A program made the position numbers and the translations under genes. From positions 101,878,021 to 101,942,020 of the forward strand of contig CM076991.1 of the NCBI GenBank assembly GCA_039090855.1: a DNA stretch of 64,000 nucleotides, given 5' to 3'. The DNA comes from Macrothele yani. Its lineage: Eukaryota; Arthropoda; Arachnida; Araneae; Macrothelidae. The notes under the pieces were generated by a model. That model did no database searches. It was given only the letters and a program-made list of their open reading frames with translations, and was not told the DNA's origin. Position 1 is the stretch's first letter; each line of letters starts with the position of its first letter. Shown one piece after another: positions 32,230 to 42,416 of this stretch.

Positions 32230-32975
32230 AGTAAGTTATACTAACCCCTCAGAGCTGCAGAGTATGATCCAAGAAATTTCTCACAAGAGTAAAGAAGTGG
32301 GATTAAAAATAAACTTTCAGAAGACAAAACTGAGATGCAATGCTCTTACAAGAAATGAAGATTTATCCATTGATGGGGGAAAGCTGGATATAACCGATAA
32401 ATGCATTTACCTTTGGCAGCAGATATCAAGCAACATTGATGAGGAAATTAATCGGCATATGGAACTGGGTTGCAGAGTTTTTGAAAGAAAGGTGCAATCT
32501 TTAAGAAAAATATGCCATTATGTCTTAAAAGAAAAGTGTTTAATCAATGCGTTCTTCCAGTGCTTACGTACGGTGCAGAGACGCAGACCTTAACTGAAAA
32601 AGTCATACAAAGACTGCAGACAACTGAAAGAAGCATGAAGAGATGCATGCTTGGTGTAACCAGGAAAGACAAGAAAAGGAATTCGTGGATAAGGAAAAGG
32701 ACAAGGGTGCAAGACATCATGATGCGAGTATAATCCCCGAAATGGCAATGGGCTTGAAATATTCCCAGGAGAACGGACCACCGATGAACAACCCAGAATT
32801 TAGACTGGATTCCAAGGGAAAGGAAAAGACCCCAAAAATAAAGCCCATGTGGGAGATGGGAATGTGAAATCCGAAAGCATGCGAGAGTGACATGGAGGAA
32901 GCTGGCCCAAGACAGACCCTCTGGTTAGAGACTTGGGGAGACTATCATCCAGCAGTGGATTGATAATGGTTGACA
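32230..32975 (+). pseudogene. Non-LTR retrotransposon (LINE) reverse transcriptase, 3' portion
   Basis: The plus frame at 32264 gives QEISHKSKEVGLKINFQKTK (the LKIN..KTK region that follows the catalytic YADD box), then SIDGGKLDITDKCIYLWQQI and RHMELGCRVF. A frame change leads to PLCLKRKVFNQCVLPVLTYG and AETQTLTEKVIQRLQTTERS, MLGVTRKDKKRNSWIR (32512-32733). Beyond this come frame-broken C-terminal sequence and a 3' end with GAT repeats at ~32960-32990. The palm with YADD and the endonuclease are absent, so this is a 5'-truncated copy. Confidence 0.8.
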
Positions 32976-33254
32976 ATGATGATGATTCTCCTGTATCTTG
33001 AAAAGCGAAAAATAGAGATATCGCAATGAAACATTGCTCGTAGCTTATTGAGGGTATAGAAAAACAATTTAGCACCAAAGCAAAAACATAGTTCAAAACT
33101 GTCGCTGCGAACGTAAGTAAAGGGCAGACACGTGTGATGATGTACTAGCGATCGATAGTACAACGTTTCAGAACAAAATCAGGTCAATATTCTGGACGTC
33201 ACAAGAGATTACCTATGATACACAGCAGAAGTATCACTGATGAAATTCAAGAAA
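32976..33254. other. Unassigned spacer
   Basis: No recognised content. Confidence 0.3.
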
Positions 33255-33445
33255 GGGAAAATGCAATGTCTGGATGCCATCGTGTTGATACAAGACGGTG
33301 CACCTCCATATGTCGGACATTCGACAAAGTCCGTATATTTTTTACTCGAGGGGTTTCGCAGTCCTGGCTAGCCCGCCCACGGAATCTTACTCCTTCTGAT
33401 TTCAGGCTCTAGTGATACCAGAAAGACAGTGTTTATCGGGACAGC
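33255..33445 (+). pseudogene. Transposase fragment (DDE_3-type, DUF4817-related)
   Basis: VLIQDGAPPYVGHSTK is readable near 33283-33330 and FTRGVSQSWLARPRNLTPSD, then FRL-stop-YQKDSVYR, at 33340-33440. These correspond to the second and third catalytic regions of the DUF4817-type transposases (QDGAPPH..., WPARSPDLNPCDFWLWG). A stop replaces W after FRL. Only ~60 codons remain and they run straight into the hairpin at 33451. Confidence 0.6.
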
Positions 33446-33450
33446 ATGCG

Positions 33451-33530
33451 CTCTCTCTCTCTCTCTCTCTCTCTCAGATCTGAAAGCGAGTATTAAAGTG
33501 GCGAACACTTCAATACTCGTTTTCAGATCT

Positions 33531-33556
<26 letters not shown>
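33451..33556. repeat. Long hairpin with (CT)n and (AG)n arms
   Basis: (CT)n at 33451-33474 followed by CAGATCTGAAAGCGAGTATT (from 33475) is mirrored by AATACTCGTTTTCAGATCTG (ending 33531) and (AG)n at 33532-33556. Arms are ~49 bp, with two mismatches in the 25-bp unique part, and the loop is 7 nt. Complementary dinucleotide tracts in the arms suggest formation by fold-back copying. Confidence 0.9.
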
Positions 33557-33563
<7 letters not shown>

Positions 33564-33978
33564 GTGCTTGCAGCCGTGTTACGTGCCTTTCTTCTTTCGC
33601 AAGATATCATTTTTTGTTGTGGCCAGCATATTGAGCAGATTTTGTCCCAAAATTTTCGTGCTCTCAATTAACAGTAAATTCACGCACGTGTTGCGGCGTA
33701 TATTCTAAACTAACTTTTTAGCTACTTTTGTTATGTAAATTTGAGTTCATTTCCTTTTGCGTTTTCAACCTTAACGTTATATCTTCTCACGGAATGAGGT
33801 TAGCAATAATTCTGAGGTCAAAAAGTGTGACGTATGCATGTTGACAGATAAGAACGAGATATATAAAATTGAAGCAGCAGCCAAAAGTGTGATGTGGTGG
33901 TGTGATGTTATAATAATGGAAGCTACGTTACTTGAAATTGTGTGAATTTGAAGGTTGGGTATTATAGTGGTGTTGTTA
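33557..33978. other. Unassigned spacer
   Basis: No recognised content. Confidence 0.3.
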
Positions 33979-33980
33979 TA

Positions 33981-35231
33981 CACTATATTGACAAAAGTCA
34001 CAGGACACGCCTTCAAAAGTAAATGAACGGATCCGCTGCGTTGTTAAAAGGCGCGGTACAGCTGCAAAAGGTATAAAAACAAGCCTGCAGCTGACCGCGA
34101 TCTTATCGCACTATGAGGTTGAGTGAAAATGTCGCGGCGAGAGAGAATTGATTTTGAGAAAGGAAAGATTGTTGGGTGTTATATTGGTGGGTTGCCCATA
34201 AGAGAAACCGAGAGGCGTTTAAACATACCCAAGCCAACTGTTTTGGATGTACTGAATAAGTGGAAGACACATAGTGTTCCTGAAGCAGCAAAACGTACCG
34301 GCAGACCAAAGAAAATCAGTGATAGAAGACGTCGAAGCCTCAAGAGAGTCGTTACAGCTAATCGACGGAGTACTGCACAAGACCTTAGTGTACAGGTGAG
34401 TAAAAATGCTGGAACCTCGGTATGTACACGTACCATTCGCAGAGAACTTCATTCCATGGGTTACCGTGGTCGTGCGGGCTGCTCATAAGCCTTTCATCCC
34501 CACTCCGAATGCTACTCGTCGTTTAGCATGGTGTAAAGAACATTTATCGTGAACTGTAGATCAATGGAAACGGGTTCTATGGACTGATGAATCCAGATAG
34601 ACGATGCATCAGTCTGATGGCCGTGTGTGGGTATGGCGGCAGCCGGGGAACGCTATTTACCACAGTGTACTGTTCGTATGGTGAAGTTTGGAGCTGGCAG
34701 TGTACTCGTGTGGGGATGTTTTTCGTGGTATGGTCCCAGCCTATTGATGTACATGTGCTGGTTAACAAACCTGTTAACCAGCACGTCTACCTCGATATTC
34801 AGGACAATTATGCCCTACCAACTCTGTGGCAATACTATGGAACCGAGCCTTGTTGGTATCAGCAAGAAAATGCGCCGAGTCATAAAGCAAGGACTGTTAC
34901 GGCGTGCTTTGACGATAATTCCCTATCGTGTGTGGAATGGCCAGCACAGAGCCCTGATGTTAATCTCATAGAGCACCTATGGAATGAATTAGAGCGCCGC
35001 ATAAAGAGTTTGGAACCAAGTCCTACTACTAAGCAACAGTTAGCGGCAGCATTATATACTGAATGGAAGCGCATACCTATCGCTGTGTTCCAAAACCTGG
35101 TCAAAAGCCTGTCTCGAAGGGTCAGTGCATGCATTAATGCCAAAGGTGGGCCGGCATTGTACTAATGTATGTCAATAAATTCTATGTTGTGTTTCTCTTC
35201 TAGGTGTCCGGTGACTTTTGTCAATATAGTG
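33981..35231 (+). mobile_element. Tc1-like transposon, copy 2 of the 6742 family
   Basis: TA at 33979-33980 and 35232-35233. Left end CACTATATTGACAAAAGTCA and right end (reverse complement identical over these 20 bases) form ~28-bp terminal inverted repeats with one mismatch. 1251 bp. Much better preserved than the copy at 6742. Confidence 0.92.
34129..35165 (+). pseudogene. Tc1-like transposase, frameshifted copy
   Basis: It starts at ATG 34129 (MSRRERIDFEKGKIVGCYIG). HTH 1 (IRETERRLNIPKPTVLDVLN), GRPKKISDRRRR and HTH 2 (NAGTSVCTRTIRRELHSMGY) are open to 34488. An extra G near 34476 (gcgggctgc; gcggctgc in copy 1) breaks the frame. The C-terminal 190 codons are open from 34587: [32 protein letters not shown] (second catalytic D reads E), [19 protein letters not shown] (E present), LVKSLSRRVSACINAKGGP. 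The first-D region (LWTDES) is near 34580 in another frame. Inactive. Confidence 0.85.
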
Positions 35232-35233
35232 TA

Positions 35234-36608
35234 TGTTTAGCGTACGGAGTTAATCAATTTTTCTGCTTACTAACTTTAGTTAATTAGTTTTGAAGTATTG
35301 CTACTATCGTGATTAGTTCCTCAAGTATTTTGAACTATTGGAATATAGTGTCCATATACGATACCGAGGGAATAAAAGAGTTAACAGTAAGTAAGACTTT
35401 TTGAAACTTTATTTGAGTGACTTCTGTTTCACTTCGGGAGACAGTAGATAAGAACATGAAATCTAAAGTAGTGTTCTCGAGACTACATACGTTTCAGACA
35501 ATTAAGAACGCTACACTGTAGGCTCTTTCCTTGATTGTGCAGCGCCACTGTTCCCCCAGCGGCGCAATTTCGAACTATTTTTTCCCACTAAATCGTTTCC
35601 CCATTTCCTCAATAAGCTATCCACCAAGTCTTGATTCCCGTTGCTAGATTTTCTAGACACCGAAGAATAGGGATATTTATTTTGTAACCTCCAGCTACGT
35701 AGAGATTAGTAAAACGTTACTGAACAAAAAAGAAATGGAAAAGAACCATCGTGCAGGTAGAATAATTAAGATTTTTGAAACGATAAGGATGAAAGATAGC
35801 TAAGCGCTCTGGAGGAAAAACGAGGAATTGGACAGTGTGTTTGTAGGACGAAAAACGATAGCGCACCATGAGAAAATTCAACAAGGAAGAGGTTTTGGGA
35901 GCGCTGGGTTGAGGTGGGGATAAAGGCCTTGTCCTCCTCGAGACGGAGGCAAATTTTCCATGCATGGAGCGCATACAGACAGCCTGATTAGACCTGCACG
36001 TCTTAGATAACACCGCTGCACTGGAGAAGAAAGGGAACGAGACAGAGGAAGAGAGGGGGGGAGAGCAAAAAATAAAAAAAGAATTAAAAAAAAAAGATCC
36101 CGGAGATGCTGCGATAGCACAGAAAAAGATCTACGTCTGGTGAATATTTTGCATCGAATTGGTATTCGTGAGCGGTTCCTGCGGCTTTTAGGAGAAGGCA
36201 GGATCCACACTTATTCTGTCGACGGAGGAGGACAACTTCCCAGATAAAACCAAGAAAAGGAAAAGGATAAATGGGATCGGCACGCGCTGCTGTCTGGTGT
36301 TACGGAATTAAATAAGATGCCGTAAGCTTCATCTCTCACCTTTTGAGGGAGCTTTTTCTTTGCATATGAAACGGAGAACACATAATTCACGTAAAATGAT
36401 GCCATTAGGGTCATTAAACACCATTTCTCAATGACACTGTTTGCATTTATGCCAGCGTTTTGCCCAAAACTGTCATAATAAGGAACCATTTAACATCATT
36501 ATACACAGTCTCACAATGACGGAGGCAAAATTTATTCAGGCGTTTTGTTGTGTCTGCGAGGTTTTCGCAGCTATATTTGACGTGAATCCCATCTCATTAG
36601 TGGGGATT
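35234..36608. other. Unassigned 1.4-kb interval
   Basis: Mixed composition with a purine-rich patch near 36040-36095. No ORF resembles a known protein and no repeat arms were found. Confidence 0.35.
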
Positions 36609-37100
36609 TTAAAATGCGGCTCGATTTAACGTTGCCACTAAAAGCACACGTTTCTTGACGCCTACAGTGGGATTTCGCTGACTCGGCACTATTCTCATGG
36701 TAAAATCGTCATCATCATCATCACCATCTTTACAAAAAAAACACTGAAACACGATGTTTTGGGAATGGACTGATAAACCCTGCACTGTTGAAAATGTTGT
36801 AACCATATCTCTAATTGGCAGGTGACTGTCTTCCCGTATAATAATACCTATTGTATTGGTGTTTAACTTTGTAACAGTCGTTGAAGGTCTTCCGCCATGC
36901 GCGATTAAAACCGCCGACTCACGACCATCCATAAACTCTTTATGCCATCTGTAAATTATTGGTTTTCATGGACATTCATCTTTATAAGCCTCATAAGATG
37001 GAAAGTCTCCCCGACAGATTTCTTAAGTAGACAGTAAAATCCAATAGCTCATTTTGTTGCTCTTTCGCATCATTTTTTCGAGAAATCACAGGGCGAAAAC
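36609..37100 (-). pseudogene. Mariner transposase N-terminal half, left arm of an inverted duplication
   Basis: Minus strand near 36930: HKEFMDGRESAVLIAHGGRP, then NTIGIIIREDSHLPIRDMVT and FSTVQGLSVHS, i.e. the HTH region of a mariner transposase (family: GRESVEDDxRxGRPSTS...REI). Upstream, frame-broken MMRKSN/NKMSYWILLST and AYKDEC continue to ~37100. The coding parts face away from the centre of the inverted pair. Confidence 0.65.
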
Positions 37101-38780
37101 ACTTGTAAGGGGCTCACGAAGCAACGTTTATTAAACTGCGCACTACCAACGACCCATTCGTTAAAAACGCATGTGGCCGGTTGCTATGGTTACTACAACG
37201 ACTGCCGTTTTTACGAAATTCGTGCCAAGATCGAACCGAGTATTACCTATTTTTTATAATGACATTCTCACTTGTTTTAGGACAAGCTACGCATTAATTG
37301 ACCGTTGGTGCGATTTCATGGAGTGTTCATGAAAAGTGAACGAGCGATACTCTTAAAAACTTTGTAGTAGGTTGCACTAAAAGTAGTGCTACACCAGCTG
37401 CATCCTTTTTAGGGCAAGGGCAAACCATTATTGGGTGATAAATAAACATGGTGCAGTGCGTGCAACTTCACACCTTCTATACTCCAATTCATCCTAAAAG
37501 TGTACTACTGGGAGAGGTGGGAGAGCCTTATCACATCTCGTCGTGGAATGCAAGAACGGTATCCATCCGCGTTAATGTGCTCTTCTACTGTTTCCTCTCT
37601 GATCCCCTCACCCACACATCTCACAAGCAGTGGAGATTGTGAGGGGGGAACTCTGGTGGAGGCCGAACTGCTTCCCCTACTGCCTGTTTAACGCACCCTT
37701 CGTGCTTCCCCGATTTCCAATTTATTAACTCTGTGTTGTTAATGTTGGGAGAGGTCTTCTACCCCTTCCCCCTGTCCGAGTTGTATCCCAAGTGGGCAGA
37801 AATAGCCGAAAGTGCGAAGCTCTCGATTCGGCAACTTCTCAGAACAAATTTATTTCTAAAATCGCTCTAACTTCTAGAATTTTTTTAGATATCAATTTTG
37901 TTTGATAAACTGTTGAGCAAACAAAAATGGATTCTAAGCAATAATTCTAATGTTTTTTGCTCTAAACGCTAGGGACTATTTTTCGTAGCGGAGGCAGCTG
38001 TTTCGTACCCTTCATAGTGGTTCACTCTTAGGTTGACTCGGAGTATAGGTTGTATGCCATACCCTGGAGCATAATTGCATCATGTTTTTGTGTACGTCAT
38101 GCATCACGCAATGGTTTGCCCTTACCCTAAAGGCGATGCAGCTGGTGCAGCACTACTTTTGGTGCAACCTATTGCAAAGTTATTAACACCGTAGCTCGTT
38201 CACTTTTCATGGACACTCCATGAAATCGCACCAACAATCAATTGATACATAGCTTGTCCCAACAAAACTGAGAAGGTTTTTATAAAAAAAAAAACCTGCG
38301 CAATACTGCATTCGACTTTGGCACGAATCCTGAAAAAACGGTAGTAACCATAGAACCGGCCACACCTATTTATCACGAATGCATCGTCGGTACTGCGCAT
38401 GTGAACCCCTAACAAGTGTTTTCGCGCTGCTATTGTTAAGAAAAATGGATCTGAAAGAGGAACAAAGATGCGCCATTAAATTTTGCTGTCGAAGTAAGAA
38501 GTCTGTCAGAGAGACTTTCCGTTTTATGCAAGAGGCTTATAAAGATGAATGTCTAGGAAAATCAAGAATTTACAGATTGCATAAAGAATTTATGGATGGT
38601 CGTGAGTCGGCGGCTGTAATCGCGCTTGGAAAAACCCCTTCAACGAGTGTTAGGTAAACATCAGTGCAATGGGTGTTATTATACAGGAAGACATACACCA
38701 ACCAATTATAGATGTGGAAGATATGGATCACATTTCAAAATTATTAATTCACAGAATTTTAACTGAAAATTTGGGCATGA
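36770..38780. repeat. Head-to-head inverted duplication of a mariner 5' region around a foldback element
   Basis: 37305-37345 (ggtgcgatttcatggagtgt...gaaaagtgaacgagc) is the near-exact reverse complement of 38195-38235. Farther out, aggacaagct near 37280 pairs with agcttgtccc near 38255, and ggccggttgctatggttact near 37170 pairs with agtaaccatagaaccggcca near 38343. The coding arms (36609-37100 and 38444 onward) are the same mariner N-terminus. The centre, 37350-38191, is the foldback element. Confidence 0.8.
37350..38191. mobile_element. Foldback element, copy 2, with ~680-bp unique centre
   Basis: aactttgtagtaggttgcac, aagtagtgctacaccagctg and agggcaagggcaaacca (37357-37428) mirror tggtttgcccttaccct, cagctggtgcagcactactt and gtgcaacctattgcaaagtt (38108-38180). 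The unique centre holds no recognisable gene. Arms match the copies at 8030 and 48414. Confidence 0.8.
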
Positions 38781-39100
38781 AACGGGTTTGTTCAACTTGT
38801 GTTCCCCATTTCTTTTCATGTACGGCCCAATGCGAGCCCGTACATTGGTCAGTTCTGTCGTTTGTTATTTGGAGAAAATGAATATTAATTTTATGCCCCA
38901 ACCTGCATATGACTTGTCACCATGTGACTTCTGTTGTTCGCCATTAAAAAAAAAAAACAAAAAAAAAAACAAAACATTACTGGAGCGACAGTTTGAGACT
39001 GATCAAGAACCTGTTACCGCTGCGCAGGGGGGGGGGTTGCTTCATCAGCGAACTTTCAGAAGAAGAATTCCAGAAAACATTCAAAAAGTGTGAGGAACGT
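38444..39100 (+). pseudogene. Mariner transposase, right arm copy
   Basis: It starts MDLKEEQRCAIKFCCRSKKS at 38444; the HTH continues to YKDECLGKSRIYRLHKEFMD and GRESAAVIALGKTPSTSVR, with a stop at 38657. Later pieces are QEDIHQPIIDVEDMD (38690), ILTENLGMKRVCSTCVPHF (38757-38815) and MPQPAYDLSPCDFCCS (38893-38940; the third-D motif, reading D). The central DDE region is mostly deleted; the end is followed by A-rich and G-rich runs. Confidence 0.75.
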
Positions 39101-39148
39101 TGGAATACTTATATTCGATGCAATGGACAATATTTCAAAATAAGATAC

Positions 39149-39275
39149 CCTTTCTACCTCGCTTCCGTGTCCCTTTCCTATCGGGCACTCTAGCCCAAAT
39201 CTTCTAGCTTCCTATTTCAAAGGGTTGTTTAAGACCTGGGGTCAGACATTCCCTTCCTAAAATCCTCTACATATG
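39149..39275 (+). mobile_element. SINE family C, 5'-truncated
   Basis: ccctttctacctcgcttccg, tctagcccaaatcttctagc, agggttgtttaagacctggg and ctctacatatgatctgattt match the 3' part of the full-length copy at 58349-58668. Confidence 0.85.
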
Positions 39276-39399
39276 ATCTGATTTCTAAAAATATGACTAT
39301 TTCCTTGATAATAATTAAAATACTCATATATTTTTTTTTATAAAACATTCTCAGTTGTTTTGGGACAATCGTTGTACTTATAAATTTCAACTTAGGTTC

Positions 39400-39617
39400 G
39401 CCGCCGCGGTGGCGCAGTGGTCTAAGCGATGGCTTATGACCATTCCTCCTAGAAGGGTCAGGGTTCGAATCTCGCCGAGGCATGGACGTTGTGTTCGTAA
39501 TACGGCAGTGGCAGTCTCCCTTCCCCGGAACCAGTGACTCTAAATTAGGGACGGGCGACTGCTTATAGCCCATGAAGTTGCTGACGGTGGTCGTAAAACC
39601 TTCAAACAAAAAAAAAT
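39400..39617 (+). mobile_element. tRNA-derived SINE, family A, with 8-bp target duplication
   Basis: TTAGGTTC at 39392-39399 and 39618-39625. The head is GCCGCCGCGGTGGCGCAGTG (A box region) and GGGTTCGAATCTCGCCGAGG (B box), followed by gactctaaattagggacggg and a short A-rich tail. Confidence 0.9.
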
Positions 39618-39738
39618 TTAGGTTCTTTTTTATCTGCCAAAAGTATTAAAATTTATTGGATAAAGAATTAGTTTTTTCTTAATTAGCTGAAGCTTGATGC
39701 TTTGTTTGCACCCTAGCCAACGTCAAAAATTTGAAATA

Positions 39739-40960
39739 CACTAAAGTGCCAGAAAAACTGGTACAGACGAGCTTATTCCAAATACATAGTAACGTCACCT
39801 ATGAGCGTACTCCGTTGCGTCCGCCACTACGTATACAAAGCGATAGACATCCTTGCCAGCTGTCACGGCTGTTTTCGGCATGAGAATGATAAGTAATAAC
39901 GATTTAAGCGATTTTTAACGCGGTGTCATAGTTGGCGCTCGTGAGATGGGCCATAGTATTTCGGAGGTAGAAACGAAGTTCGGATTTTCACGGACGACCA
40001 TTGCAAGTGTGTACCGTGACTACAAGAATTCCGACAAAACCTCCAACCTACGATACCAGTGTGGCCGTAAAAAAGAATTTGGGTGAACGTAACCATCGTC
40101 GGCTGTCAAGAACCGTTTCACGGGATAGGCGTGCAACACGCTCGCAGGTATCATCGTAATTCAATGTGGAGCCTCAACAAGCATCAGCGTACGGACTGTG
40201 TGCAACGTACCCTGCACGATATGGGCTTTGGGAGCCGACGCCCAACTCGACTACCCTTGATGGGTGCAGGACACAGAGCTATGCGCCTCGCTTGGGCACG
40301 GCAACACCGCTACTGGACACTTGATGACTGGAAACAAGTAGCCTGGTCTGACGAGTCGTGTTTCCAACTGTATCGGGAGGATGGAAGGATTCGTGTATGG
40401 CGCAAACCCCATGAAGCCATGGATCCTGCCTGTCAACAGGGAACTGAACCGGCTGGTGGGGGGTCCGTACTTGTATGGGGCGTGTTTAGCTGGACTTCGC
40501 TGGGACCTCTGGTACGTCTACAAACGTCTGTGACCGGCCAACGCTATGTGCGCATCCTTTCTGACGAGGTACACCCGTTCATGTCCTGCATTTATGCTGA
40601 TGGGTTGGGCCTGTTTCAACAGCACAATGCACCTCCACACAAGTGTCGGGACGCCCCATTATGGTTAGAGGAGCATTCATCTGAGTTTGGGGTGTTGCTA
40701 TTCCCGCCCATGTCCCCAGATCTGGACGTGATAGAACACATTTGGGATGCCATGCAACGCGCTATCGAACACAGGAATCCGAGACCTCGGAATACACCCG
40801 AATTGTTGAACGCTCTGCAGAAAGTATGGTGTGCATTGCCTACAGCATATTCCCAGAAGCTAGTAAAATCCATGCCTCGTCGTATTTTTGCAGTCCTGTG
40901 CTTCCGTGGGGTACCTACCAAGTATTAGGCTGGTGTACCAGTTTTTCTGGCACTTCAGGG
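39739..40960 (+). mobile_element. Tc1-like transposon
   Basis: TA at 39737-39738 and 40961-40962. Inverted ends CACTAAAGTGCCAGAAAAAC and, reversed, CCCTGAAGTGCCAGAAAAAC, both continuing tggtac. 1222 bp. Confidence 0.88.
39880..40928 (+). pseudogene. Tc1-like transposase with D2 changed to H
   Basis: The N-terminal HTH (MRMISNNDLSDF-stop-RGVIVGAREMG, VETKFGFSRTTIASVYRDY) is broken by a stop and a frame change before 40083. From 40083 to 40928 one frame is open (281 codons): YHRNSMWSLNKHQRTDCVQR, RLAWARQHRYWTLDDWKQVA, WSDESCFQLYREDGRIRVWR (first D), GGSVLVWGVFSWTSLGPLVR, LFQQHNAPPHKCR (second catalytic D is H; family QQDNAPPH), PDLDVIEHIWDAMQRAIEHR (E) and SMPRRIFAVLCFRGVPTKY. The active site is destroyed even in the open part. 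Confidence 0.85.
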
Positions 40961-41215
40961 TATTATTTTCACTCAGTTTGTTGGCAAACTTATGTGATTT
41001 CTAATAGAGTGGTGGCGTGAGCATTGTGTGTCATTTTGATTTCCCATACTCATGTTCGGCAGATTTTCTGTTCCAGCTAATTGAAATGCGTGAACCGAGA
41101 GACAGCAACATAGAAATGGAAATACTTTTTCTTCATGTTAAACGGTATACTACTTTATACTCAACCAAACATTTCCTAAATTTTAATGAAATATCATCGC
41201 TATTGCATATGCTGT

Positions 41216-41376
41216 TGTGACGTACCTGCCAGCAGGACGCACACGACATAAAGGCAGATAGCAGCGATAAAGAACGTCCGCGTAGCTCAATTGGTAGAGT
41301 GACTTATTCCGGAATGAGGGGACCCGGGTTCGAGCCCCGTGTGGACAAAAATGACGGAGAAATTTACTTCGTTATA
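41216..41376 (+). repeat. Left LTR of the TRIM-like element
   Basis: Starts TGTGACGTACCTGCCAGCAG, contains the tRNA-like segment 41276-41346 and ends acttcgttata. It differs from the right LTR at about 13 positions by eye. Confidence 0.75.
41276..41346 (+). other. tRNA-like sequence inside the left LTR
   Basis: GTCCGCG at 41276 can pair with the terminal TGTGGAC (two G-U pairs) as an acceptor stem. TAGCTCAATTGGTAGAGTG is a canonical A box and D arm, and GGGTTCGAGCC a canonical B box and T arm. The anticodon arm region (CTTATTCCGGAATGAG) is almost a perfect palindrome and gives no proper 7-nt loop, so this is tRNA-derived rather than a working tRNA. A pol III promoter function is plausible. 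Confidence 0.7.
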
Positions 41377-41377
41377 A

Positions 41378-41389
41378 TGGCGCCCGAAC
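41378..41389 (+). promoter_or_regulatory. Primer binding site, Lys-tRNA type
   Basis: TGGCGCCCGAAC is complementary to the 3' end of the tRNA-Lys type that primes many retroelements. The match stops after 12 nt (tttccgg follows). Confidence 0.65.
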
Positions 41390-41636
41390 TTTCCGGATGA
41401 CCCGGCAGTTTAAGATCTCGCAATGGTGTGATGTTCTTTCCACACCGCGAGAGAGGAAAAATAAGAGAATCCCTTCTCCAGCGCTTCGACAAATAAATGT
41501 GTGTGACGTTGCATTCCACACACCACATTGACTGGGAGTTCTCAAGTGCACGTTCTACAGCGGATGGCTGCCTGCAACGATTCGTGGTCACGGCTGACCC
41601 GTGGGCCATGCCCCCGGCCCTTTTTCGAGGGGGATA

Positions 41637-41798
41637 TGTGAAGTACCTGTCAGCAGAACGCAAACGACATAAAGGCAGATAGCAGTCAGAACGAACGTCC
41701 GCGTAGCTCAATTGGTAGAGTGACTTATTCCGGAATGAAGGGACCCGAGTTCGAGCCCCGGCGTGGACAAAAATGACGGGGAAATTTACTTCGTTATA
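41637..41798 (+). repeat. Right LTR of the TRIM-like element
   Basis: Starts TGTGAAGTACCTGTCAGCAG directly after the purine tract and ends acttcgttata followed by the CTGT duplication. Confidence 0.75.
41697..41768 (+). other. tRNA-like sequence inside the right LTR
   Basis: Same as in the left LTR, with GTCCGCG pairing to CGTGGAC (one G-U pair). A and B boxes are intact. The 72-nt length is tRNA-like. Confidence 0.7.
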
Positions 41799-42050
41799 CT
41801 GTATAAAAATAGAGAAGACATTCGTGAAGTATACATTTGTAATTATTTCTTTTTGACATTAAAACACCTGAAAACAGAACAACGAATCACATTAATTTTT
41901 AATTTTAAACTATGACTCGGAAGAATAAAATTTTAGGAAGTGAAACCATGGTAACGTCTCTTTAAGAATAGGTATATGTAACAATGCTCTCAAAATACCT
42001 TGCGAAAGTAGGGAAAAGAATAATTTATTATTCCTTGCTAATAGTTTTGA

Positions 42051-42362
42051 CAAGGTGTTGGGTTGACTAAAAGAGATGAAAGATCGGGAAATTTAATTGC
42101 GAAAGAGTACACAATGTTCTATGATGATCGTCATTATTCTAGAAGTGAAGTTATTAGTCAGCCAAAGAAAGCTCTTATCGATAACAGTTCAGTAGAACCT
42201 ATGTCTTGCAATAATAAAAACGATAGAAAGCTTGATACTGGTGGAAGTGTTGTTAAAGTAAATAGCAGCAGTGAAGTAAGTGCCTTACATTTGCACACAC
42301 GACTAACTACACTGCTCCTTCAGATGATATCACAAATCAAACACAAGAGAAAAGTGGTTTAA
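42051..42362 (+). other. Unrecognised open frame, possible exon
   Basis: The frame is open from 42051 to 42362 (NLIAKEYTMFYDDRHYSRSE, SQPKKALIDNSSVEPMSCNN, DRKLDTGGSVVKVNSSSEV) and resembles no transposon protein I know. It is polar and lysine/serine-rich. A strong donor-like gtaagtg follows agcagtgaa near 42275, but no acceptor in a matching frame was found upstream (the ctaatag near 42044 leads straight into stops). It could be an exon of a host gene or chance. A Tc1 inserts downstream at 42417. Confidence 0.2.
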
Positions 42363-42416
42363 GTAGCAATACACTGACAAAAGGCAACTCAGCAAGCAGT
42401 AAAACATACACATGTA

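Larger units (their letters stand above)
41216..41798 (+). mobile_element. TRIM-like miniature LTR retrotransposon with tRNA-like LTRs
   Basis: Two direct repeats of ~161 bp (41216-41376 and 41637-41798), about 92% identical by eye, both begin TGTGA and end CGTTATA. Flanking CTGT at 41212-41215 and 41799-41802 is a 4-bp target duplication. One base after the left repeat comes TGGCGCCCGAAC (41378-41389), identical to the Lys-tRNA-type primer binding site core. A purine tract GAGGGGGA (41627-41634) stands 2 bases before the right repeat. The internal region is only ~260 bp and non-coding. This combination fits a non-autonomous LTR element of TRIM type. LTRs end in TA rather than CA. Confidence 0.75.

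Noticed and set aside
41276..41768. Two functional tRNA genes
   Set aside because: A and B boxes are good, but the anticodon arm does not form a proper 5-bp stem with 7-nt loop, and both copies lie inside direct repeats that behave as LTRs.
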